From contig CAIQWC010000040.1 of the NCBI GenBank assembly GCA_903875425.1, forward strand, positions 1-64,000: a stretch of DNA of 64,000 nt, written 5' to 3'. The position numbers and the translations under genes are program-made. Source of the stretch: an uncultured Actinomycetes bacterium (GTDB lineage Bacteria > Actinomycetota > Acidimicrobiia > Acidimicrobiales > RAAP-2). Below are positions 57,699-64,000 of the stretch, in pieces (positions within the stretch are counted from its first letter, which is position 1; each line of letters starts with the position of its first letter). A model generated the notes under the pieces. It was not told where the DNA came from. It was given only the letters and a program-made list of their open reading frames with translations, and ran no database searches.

Positions 57699-58637
57699 AT
57701 GCTCATTATCCAGCGCCCCACCGTCGAAGCCATCGGCGACGAGCAGCACAACCGTCAGCAATTCGCTGTTGGACCGCTCGACCCCGGCTTCGGCCACACG
57801 CTCGGCAACTCGCTGCGTCGCACGCTGCTCTCGTCTATTCCGGGAGCCGCCGTGACGCAGGTGCGATTTGACGATGCTCTGCACGAGTTCACCACGATTA
57901 ACGGTGTGAAAGAGGATGTTACCGACATCATCTTAAACCTCAAGGATCTTCTGCTTCGTAGCGATAACGACGATTCGGTTGTTATCCGCCTTGACAAGTC
58001 CGGCCCCGCCGACGTCACTGCTGCTGACTTCATCGTGCCTACGGGCGTTGAAATCCTCAACCCTGAGTTGCACATCGCGACCGTGAACGCCAGTGGCCGT
58101 CTGGCCGTTGACGTAACGGTGGACCGCGGCGTTGGTTACGTGTCTGCTGAACGCAATAAGCGCAGCAACATCATTGGTGTAGTTCCCGTCGACTCGATCT
58201 TCTCACCTGTTCGTCGCTGCACCTACACGGTGGAGCCCGTTCGCGTAGAGCAGTCAACGGACTACGACCGCATTGTTCTTGATATCGAGACCGACGGCAC
58301 GATTTCACCTCGCGAGGCACTCGCTTCGGCAGGGGCAACGCTTAGCTCCCTCGTGGGTATTGTCGCGAGCCTTGATGACGAGCCCCAGGCACTAGAGCTT
58401 GGTGACTCGGCTGCCAACATTGGCGTTGGTTCAGAGTTCGACACTCGTATCGAGGACCTCGGCCTTACCGAGCGTGCTCGTAACTGTCTCAAGCGTGCTG
58501 GTATCAACTCCATCGGTGAGCTCATGGCTTGCACCGAGAAGGACCTGCTTCAGATCACCAACTTCGGTCAAACTTCCCTCAAGGACGTTACTGAGCGTCT
58601 CGAAGAGCGCGGTCTTGACCTTCGAGCGGAGGCGTAG
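57699..58637 (+). CDS. rpoA: DNA-directed RNA polymerase subunit alpha
   Basis: The 312-aa subunit has the assembly domain with GPLDPGFGHTLGNSLRR and the C-terminal domain (DLGLTERARNCLKRAGI and TEKDLLQITNFGQTSLKD) that contacts UP elements and regulators. GAGGAG upstream. Confidence 0.97.
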   Translation: MLIIQRPTVEAIGDEQHNRQQFAVGPLDPGFGHTLGNSLRRTLLSSIPGAAVTQVRFDDALHEFTTINGVKEDVTDIILNLKDLLLRSDNDDSVVIRLDKSGPADVTAADFIVPTGVEILNPELHIATVNASGRLAVDVTVDRGVGYVSAERNKRSNIIGVVPVDSIFSPVRRCTYTVEPVRVEQSTDYDRIVLDIETDGTISPREALASAGATLSSLVGIVASLDDEPQALELGDSAANIGVGSEFDTRIEDLGLTERARNCLKRAGINSIGELMACTEKDLLQITNFGQTSLKDVTERLEERGLDLRAEA

Positions 58638-58640
58638 ACC

Positions 58641-58994
58641 ATGCGCGGTACTCCCAAGCGCGGGCGTCGTTTCGGCGGTTCGTCTGCCCACCAAAAGGCT
58701 ATGCAGGGCAACCTTGTCGCATCGTTGATCGCGGCTGAATTCCTGGTCACCACCGAGGCCAAGGCTAAGGCGCTTCGTCCCGTCGCTGAGAAGTGCATCA
58801 CTGCCGCGACCAAGGGTGGCGTTGCCAACCAGCGTCGCGTGGTGTCACTGATCCGTGACAAGGACATGGCTAACAAACTCTTTAACGAGATTGGCCCTCG
58901 CTACACCGAGCGTCCTGGCGGATACACCCGTATCCTCAAGCTCGGACCGCGCCCGGGCGATAACGCTCCGATGGCCCGCATCGAGCTCGTCTAA
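58641..58994 (+). CDS. rplQ: 50S ribosomal protein L17
   Basis: The 117-aa protein starts MRGTPKRGRRFGGSSAHQK, with the L17 core and the end RPGDNAPMARIELV. truA follows by seven bases. Confidence 0.96.
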   Translation: MRGTPKRGRRFGGSSAHQKAMQGNLVASLIAAEFLVTTEAKAKALRPVAEKCITAATKGGVANQRRVVSLIRDKDMANKLFNEIGPRYTERPGGYTRILKLGPRPGDNAPMARIELV

Positions 58995-59001
58995 GCCATT
59001 C

Positions 59002-59850
59002 ATGGGCGATACCGCCCGATGGAAGATCACCCTGGCATATCGGGGTACGGCCTTCCACGGCTTTGCAGCGCAGCCCGGCATGAGGACGGTTGCTGGCGAT
59101 CTCGCTGACGCGCTCGCGAGACTGAGTCGACTCGAAACAGCTCCGCAGATCACCTGCGCTGGGCGAACCGACGCCGGCGTGCATGCTTCAGGTCAAGTAA
59201 TCCACGTCGATCTTCCCAACCCGCTTCCCTCGACTCGCGACGAAGTGGTGGGGCCTGAGACCTTGGTCCGCCGGCTCAATCGTGGACTGAGTTCTGATAT
59301 TTCCGTTCTTGATGCTGAGATCGTGGATGAGCATTTCGATGCTCGTCACAGCGCGATCTCTCGCACCTATCGCTACGTGATCCACGAAGGCGTAGTGGCT
59401 GACCCTCTCCTTGAGGGCATCGCCTGGCACGTGCCTCAGGCCTTGGATCTGCGGGCCATGAACCAAGCCATTGCCTCTTTCATCGGCGAGCATGATTTTC
59501 GGGCCTTTTGCCGTAGGGCTCCTGGCTCGACCGCAGAAGACCCGATTATGCGCCGGGTCATAAGCGCCGGGGTCCGAGATGCCAGCGGCTCTCAGGGACT
59601 GCAGCCATCCTCAGGGAGGCTTTTGGTGGTCGATATCTCAGCCAAGGCCTTTTGTCACCAAATGGTTCGCTCTATCGTGGGCCAAGTGGTCGAAATCGGC
59701 CGGCATCGCTCCTCGGCTGCCGATATCGTCGTGTTACTGCGAGGCGGGACTCGGGAAGGGGCGGCTCAGCCGGCCCCTTCTGAGGGGCTTTGCCTCGTCG
59801 AAGTGGGCTACGGACAACCCGGTTTGCCCGAAGTACCTGTTCCGTCCTAA
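59002..59850 (+). CDS. truA: tRNA pseudouridine(38-40) synthase TruA
   Basis: From ATG 59002 (282 aa), with the catalytic Asp in CAGRTDAGVHASGQV and the C-terminal FCHQMVRSIVG. A longer reading would start inside rplQ in another frame and is rejected. The usual neighbour of rplQ in the alpha cluster. Confidence 0.94.
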   Translation: MGDTARWKITLAYRGTAFHGFAAQPGMRTVAGDLADALARLSRLETAPQITCAGRTDAGVHASGQVIHVDLPNPLPSTRDEVVGPETLVRRLNRGLSSDISVLDAEIVDEHFDARHSAISRTYRYVIHEGVVADPLLEGIAWHVPQALDLRAMNQAIASFIGEHDFRAFCRRAPGSTAEDPIMRRVISAGVRDASGSQGLQPSSGRLLVVDISAKAFCHQMVRSIVGQVVEIGRHRSSAADIVVLLRGGTREGAAQPAPSEGLCLVEVGYGQPGLPEVPVPS

Positions 59851-59853
59851 CAT
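59824..59853 (+). promoter_or_regulatory. candidate promoter of rplM-rpsI
   Basis: TTGCCC at 59824-59829 and TAACAT at 59848-59853 are 18 bases apart within the end of truA, with expected transcription start near 59860. Confidence 0.5.
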
Positions 59854-59859
59854 GGCACT

Positions 59860-59944
59860 CCCGCCTCGGGGCTACGGCTTCGAGGGCGCATCCCCGCTGA
59901 TGGCGAAGGGGGATGCCAATCAGAAGGTTTGAAAGAGAGATTCA
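59860..59944 (+). promoter_or_regulatory. structured rplM leader (candidate L13 leader)
   Basis: A 9-bp stem CCTCGGGGC/GCTTCGAGG with a TACG (UNCG-type) loop lies at 59864-59885, and GCATCCCC/GGGGATGC at 59888-59895/59909-59916 forms a second strong stem with a 13-base loop. Both lie between the predicted transcription start and the rplM GTG at 59945. An autoregulatory role is inferred from position only. Confidence 0.5.
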
Positions 59945-60397
59945 GTGCGTACTTATTCCCCCAAGGCAAGTGAGATCACCCGCGCGTGGTACTTGATTGA
60001 TGCTGAAGGCATGGTCCTGGGCCGTCTCGCTACGGAAGTTGCGCGCCTGCTTCGTGGAAAGCACCGTCCTTACTACGCACCCCACCTCGACACCGGTGAT
60101 CATGTTGTCATTATTAATGCCGACAAGATCGTGATGACGTCGAATAAGGCAGACCAAAAGTTTGCCTACCGTCACTCGGGCTATCCAGGCGGCCTTCGTT
60201 CAACGTCGTATGCGACCTTGCTCGAGAATAATCCCGTCGAGCTTGTCACCCGCGCGATCCGCGGGATGGTTCCGAAGAACCGTTTGGGACGTGCTCAAAT
60301 GGAGAAGCTCAAGGTCTACGCAGGTGCGAGTCACCCTCACGTGGCACAGAATCCCCAGCCCCACGACGTTCCCGGCGCCCGTCGCCAGAACGCGTAA
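59945..60397 (+). CDS. rplM: 50S ribosomal protein L13
   Basis: The 150-aa protein starts (GTG) with MRTYSPKASEITRAWYLIDA and has the GMVPKNRLGRAQMEKLKVYAG segment. Ribosome binding site GAAAGAGAG. First gene of a unit with rpsI. Confidence 0.96.
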   Translation: MRTYSPKASEITRAWYLIDAEGMVLGRLATEVARLLRGKHRPYYAPHLDTGDHVVIINADKIVMTSNKADQKFAYRHSGYPGGLRSTSYATLLENNPVELVTRAIRGMVPKNRLGRAQMEKLKVYAGASHPHVAQNPQPHDVPGARRQNA

Positions 60398-60420
60398 TTC
60401 GAGAAAAGGCATAGCGAACA

Positions 60421-60813
60421 ATGGCATCTCCTCTCACTCAGACCACTGGTCGTCGCAAGCAAGCAGTTGCGCGCGTACGTTTCCGTCCAGGTACCGGCGT
60501 TATCACGATCAATAAGCGGCCCTTCGTGGAGTACTTCACCTCCTCGGTTCACCGCATGCAGATTGAAGAGCCGCTGCGTATCGCTGGCGTTGAAGGAACC
60601 TTCGACATTGATGCCACCCTCGATGGTGGCGGTATGTCGGGTCAAGCCGGTGCGCTTCGTCTCGGTATTGCTCGATCCTTGATTGAGTTGGACGCAGAGC
60701 GTCGTCCCGACCTTAAGAAGGCGGGTCTTCTCACCCGCGATTCGCGTGAGAAGGAATCAAAGAAGTACGGCCTCAAAAAGGCTCGTAAGGCTCCCCAGTA
60801 CTCGAAGCGTTAA
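60421..60813 (+). CDS. rpsI: 30S ribosomal protein S9
   Basis: The 130-aa protein has [16 protein letters not shown] and the basic C-terminus [12 protein letters not shown] that reaches the P-site tRNA. Confidence 0.97.
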   Translation: MASPLTQTTGRRKQAVARVRFRPGTGVITINKRPFVEYFTSSVHRMQIEEPLRIAGVEGTFDIDATLDGGGMSGQAGALRLGIARSLIELDAERRPDLKKAGLLTRDSREKESKKYGLKKARKAPQYSKR

Positions 60814-60818
60814 GCAAG

Positions 60819-62117
60819 GTGCCGATCCAATTCGGCACCGATGGCCTTCGGGGCAAAGCAGACGAAGAGCTCACCGAAGCTATCGCCCGAGCCCTAGGAG
60901 TTGCCGCGGCTTCGGTGCTTGGTGGCGAGACCTTCTACCTTGGAAGGGATACGCGAGCATCATCGCCTCGACTCAGTACGGCCTTCGCACAAGGCATCGT
61001 GAGTGCAGGTGTCCACTGTATTGATATCGGGATTGCTCCAACACCGTGCGTGGCCGCCGTATGCGCTCAGTACCAAGCGCCCGGTGCGGTGATTTCCGCA
61101 TCACACAACCCATGGTTTGACAACGGCATTAAAATTCTCGGCCCCGGTGGCGTAAAACTCCCCGCCGAGGTCGAAGCTGCGATCGAAACACAACTCAAGC
61201 TATGCCTAGACGCTGACGTGGCTATTGGTGGAGACGCCCACGTTGATGAGCGCTTGACCGAGATCTGGTCAGCGCACCTCGACGGCGTCATCGAAGGAGA
61301 TCTCTCGGAACTCACCATTGCGATTGATACGGCTCACGGTGCAGCGAGCGCGTTAGCGCCTGACATCTTCACCGGCCTTGGCGCCACGGTCTTTGTTATG
61401 GGTAATCAACCAGATGGCCGAAACATCAACGATGGGGTGGGATCAACGCATCCTGAAGCACTGGCACAACTCGTTGTGGAATCGGGTGCGTCCCTCGGCC
61501 TGGCCTTTGATGGCGATGCCGATCGACTCATCGCCATCGACGAGATGGGCTGTGTCGTCGACGGCGATATCTTGATCACGCTGTTTGCCGAGGATCTTGA
61601 AAATCGCGGGCTACTTGCACACCATCGGGTCGTCGTCACGGTGATGAGTAACCTCGGCATGCTGCGCCACCTTGAGCATCACGGGATCGAAACGTCGGTG
61701 GTTCCCGTTGGTGACCGCAACGTTGTTGCAGAACTTACGCGTGGCGGATACAGCCTTGGCGGGGAGCAGTCGGGTCACATCGTTTTCTCGGACCTCGCAA
61801 CGACGGGAGACGGTGTTCTCACCGGCGTACTCCTGGCGGATCTTGTTCGCCGATCAGGCCGGACGCTCTCTGAACTCGTGGCGCAGTGTTTTGATCCCTA
61901 CCCTCAGGTGCTCCTTGCGGTGCCAGGGTCGAAGGTTCGCTTGGAGGACGCGCACGTGATCGAAGCCATCGTCGCTGCCGAAGCTGACCTTGGCGACGAG
62001 GGGCGGATTGTGGTTCGTGCCTCAGGTACCGAAGCGGTTATTCGTATCTTGGTAGAAGCACACGATGCCGCTCGTGCAAACTCAGTGGCGCAAGCGCTGG
62101 CTGGGGTAATTGGCTAG
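60819..62117 (+). CDS. glmM: phosphoglucosamine mutase
   Basis: Converts glucosamine-6-phosphate to glucosamine-1-phosphate for peptidoglycan precursors. The 432-aa protein has FGTDGLRG, the phosphoserine loop SASHNP with Ser95, the metal loop DGDADR, and the phosphate-binding RASGTEAVIR. GTG start six bases after the rpsI stop, so it may share its transcript. glmS follows. Confidence 0.96.
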   Translation: MPIQFGTDGLRGKADEELTEAIARALGVAAASVLGGETFYLGRDTRASSPRLSTAFAQGIVSAGVHCIDIGIAPTPCVAAVCAQYQAPGAVISASHNPWFDNGIKILGPGGVKLPAEVEAAIETQLKLCLDADVAIGGDAHVDERLTEIWSAHLDGVIEGDLSELTIAIDTAHGAASALAPDIFTGLGATVFVMGNQPDGRNINDGVGSTHPEALAQLVVESGASLGLAFDGDADRLIAIDEMGCVVDGDILITLFAEDLENRGLLAHHRVVVTVMSNLGMLRHLEHHGIETSVVPVGDRNVVAELTRGGYSLGGEQSGHIVFSDLATTGDGVLTGVLLADLVRRSGRTLSELVAQCFDPYPQVLLAVPGSKVRLEDAHVIEAIVAAEADLGDEGRIVVRASGTEAVIRILVEAHDAARANSVAQALAGVIG

Positions 62118-62167
62118 GGTTCCAACTCCGGCTGAATTGAGCGAGACCGCCCGGTAGGCTGGGGATC

Positions 62168-64000
62168 ATGTGCGGCATCATTGGCGTTACCGGTGCAGCA
62201 GACGCCCTCGATGTTCTTCTCGATGGCCTCGAGCGGCTGGAGTATCGGGGATACGACTCGGCGGGCGTCGCCCTGGTGAACCACGGTGACGTAGCGCGTT
62301 GGCGTATCGCAGACGGGACCCACTCGGTCGCCAGCTTACGGAGCCTCACGGGCTCAGCGCCCCCGGCCCAGGCGGGCCTTGGCCACACTCGCTGGGCCAC
62401 CCATGGTCAGCCCAACGAAGCCAACGCGCATCCCCACCTCGACTGCGGTGGGAACTTGGCCTTGGTCCATAACGGCATTATTGAAAACCACGCAGAACTC
62501 GCAGCCGGCCTGATTGAGCGTGGTCACGTCTTGACGTCGGTTACCGACAGCGAAGTGCTCGCTCACCTCATCGAGGAATTAATGGAAACCACAGGTTCAC
62601 TCCTTACTTCCGTGCAGCAAGCCTTACTGGTGGTGCGCGGAGCCTTTGCCATTGGTGTGATGAGCGAGACCGAACCTGAGCTCATTGTGGCGGCACGACG
62701 CATTTCGCCACTGATTGTTGGTCGAAGTCAGGGCGCCTCATACCTCGCCTCTGATATCCCAGCGATTCTTGAACGTACCCGTGACGTGGTGATCGTGGAA
62801 GACGATCAAGTCGTAGAGTTGCGTCCAGGTTCGATTATCGTCCGCGACCGTGACGGCCACGAGGTTGTGCCTCGTTCCATGCACATTGACTGGGATATTG
62901 AAGCGGCACAAAAAGATGGCTTTGACGATTTCATGACCAAAGAGATCTCAGAGCAGCCTCGTGCCATCGCCGACACCCTACGTGGTCGTATCTCCGATGA
63001 GGGCTGCATTGTGTTGGACCGCTTTGAACTCAGCGACGAGAGGGTGCGAAGTACTAACAAGATCGTCATGGTGGCCTGTGGATCGAGTTTCCATGCCGCT
63101 CTTGTGGCCAAGTACGCCTTTGAACGCTGGACACGTATTCCTGTCGAGGTCGATATCGCCTCTGAATTTCGCTATCGCGACCCCGTTCTCGACAAGCAGA
63201 CGCTGGTCATCGGCGTGAGTCAATCAGGTGAGAGTGTCGATACGCTTCAGGCCGTTCGCCACGGTGCTGACGGGGGAGCGGCCACCATGGTGGTTACCAA
63301 CGTGGTTGATTCCACCATGGCGAGAGAAGCTGACGCCGTGCTCTATACCCGGGCAGGGCCTGAGATCTCGGTTGCCTCTACGAAGACGGTGCTTGCGTCC
63401 ATCGTGGCGCTACAACTCTTAGGCCTTCACTTGGCTCGCGTGCGCGGCAGTCTTGACGATGCGGCCTTCGCGGCAGAGATTGCTGCGCTTGGAAGCCTTG
63501 AAGCAATGGTTGCTGACACTATTAGTCGAGACGAACAAACACGCACCGTAGCAAACGCGGTGATGGATGCACGAGACTTCTTCTTCTTGGGTCGCCATGC
63601 TGGCTATCCAACCGCACTCGAAGGTGCGTTGAAGCTAAAAGAAATCTCCTACCTTCACGCGGAGGGCTATCCCGGTGGGGAGCTCAAACATGGCCCCCTC
63701 GCCGTGATCGAGCCAGGCTGTGTGGTCGTGGCCCTCGCGACGGGTAGTCCACTGAAAGAAAAGATGCTTTCGAATGTGGCGGAAGTGAAATCACGCGGGG
63801 CAACCGTCATCCTGGTCGTTGATGATGGTGACGAAGTGGCCGCTGCTCTTGGGGACTATTGCATCTTCGTACCAGCCGCGCCTGAGCTTCACGCGCCGGT
63901 GAAGGATCTCGTTCCCCTTCAGCAGTTTGCGTATCACCTTGCGCGTGGTCGCGGATTTAACGTTGACCGTCCACGGAACTTGGCGAAGACGGTGACGGTG
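62168..64000 (+). CDS. glmS: glutamine-fructose-6-phosphate aminotransferase, cut by the window end
   Basis: Makes glucosamine-6-phosphate, the first step to UDP-GlcNAc. 611 codons are visible and the last residues (LAKTVTV) match the family C-terminus, so at most a few residues and the stop are missing. Cys2 (MCGIIG) is the glutaminase nucleophile; the two SIS domains follow with CGSSFHAAL and SQSGESVDT. TAGGCT at 62155-62160 lies seven bases before the ATG and there is no Shine-Dalgarno. Confidence 0.96.
   Translation, partial: MCGIIGVTGAADALDVLLDGLERLEYRGYDSAGVALVNHGDVARWRIADGTHSVASLRSLTGSAPPAQAGLGHTRWATHGQPNEANAHPHLDCGGNLALVHNGIIENHAELAAGLIERGHVLTSVTDSEVLAHLIEELMETTGSLLTSVQQALLVVRGAFAIGVMSETEPELIVAARRISPLIVGRSQGASYLASDIPAILERTRDVVIVEDDQVVELRPGSIIVRDRDGHEVVPRSMHIDWDIEAAQKDGFDDFMTKEISEQPRAIADTLRGRISDEGCIVLDRFELSDERVRSTNKIVMVACGSSFHAALVAKYAFERWTRIPVEVDIASEFRYRDPVLDKQTLVIGVSQSGESVDTLQAVRHGADGGAATMVVTNVVDSTMAREADAVLYTRAGPEISVASTKTVLASIVALQLLGLHLARVRGSLDDAAFAAEIAALGSLEAMVADTISRDEQTRTVANAVMDARDFFFLGRHAGYPTALEGALKLKEISYLHAEGYPGGELKHGPLAVIEPGCVVVALATGSPLKEKMLSNVAEVKSRGATVILVVDDGDEVAAALGDYCIFVPAAPELHAPVKDLVPLQQFAYHLARGRGFNVDRPRNLAKTVTV

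Overview
The window reads as a contiguous piece of an actinobacterial (Actinomycetota) chromosome with a moderately GC-rich, very compact layout. The evidence is the gene order tRNA-Thr, tRNA-Met, rpmG, tRNA-Trp, secE, nusG; an MptB-type mannosyltransferase; a small epsilon-type acyl-CoA carboxylase subunit; an aspartokinase with an internal beta-subunit start; and SRP RNA next to dnaX. A lineage near the Acidimicrobiia is a guess from the membrane-anchored PPIase pair, the secreted proteins and the intermediate GC content; it is not demonstrated. Many convergent neighbours end within a few bases of each other or overlap by 4-17 bases, and several genes without a Shine-Dalgarno sequence have a -10-like hexamer 6-8 bases before the start codon, which suggests leaderless transcription.

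Layout. Bases 1-5.6 kb hold the N-terminus of a membrane-anchored unknown protein, a fatty acid desaturase, tadA placed directly behind tRNA-Ser, SRP RNA, dnaX-recR and uppP. From 5.6-11.7 kb lies an acyl-CoA block: SixA-like phosphatase, thiolase, methylmalonyl/ethylmalonyl-CoA epimerase, acyl-CoA carboxylase beta and small subunits, and a MeaA-type B12-dependent mutase. From 11.8-22.8 kb are an S51-like protein, two cyclophilins, lysC and asd, phoU, rmuC, a secreted unknown, citrate synthase, thioesterase II, a GtrA-like protein and YajQ. From 22.9-25.3 kb are tRNA-Tyr, an MptB-like glycosyltransferase and a GNAT acetyltransferase.

From 25.4 kb to the end the window is almost entirely translation and transcription machinery on the + strand: tRNAs, rpmG, secE-nusG-rplK-rplA, L10 leader-rplJ-rplL, rpoB-rpoC, rpsL-rpsG-fusA-tuf-rpsJ, the S10/spc genes rplC to map, a collagen-like/pentapeptide secreted protein gene that interrupts the cluster, infA-rpmJ-rpsM-rpsK-rpsD-rpoA-rplQ-truA, rplM-rpsI, then glmM and glmS (glmS cut by the window end).

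The most interesting signals are in the spaces between the ribosomal genes. A roughly 170-base leader upstream of rplC carries four consecutive stem-loops (three with GNRA-type loops) behind a perfect 13-bp hairpin and a promoter-like pair. The rplM leader has a UNCG-capped hairpin and a second strong hairpin. The tuf leader can pair its 5' end with the tuf ribosome binding site. These are candidate ribosomal-protein or translation-factor autoregulatory RNAs. In addition infA can only start at a CTG codon, tadA starts two bases after the CCA of tRNA-Ser, and L10, L22 and S3 all carry long acidic C-terminal extensions.
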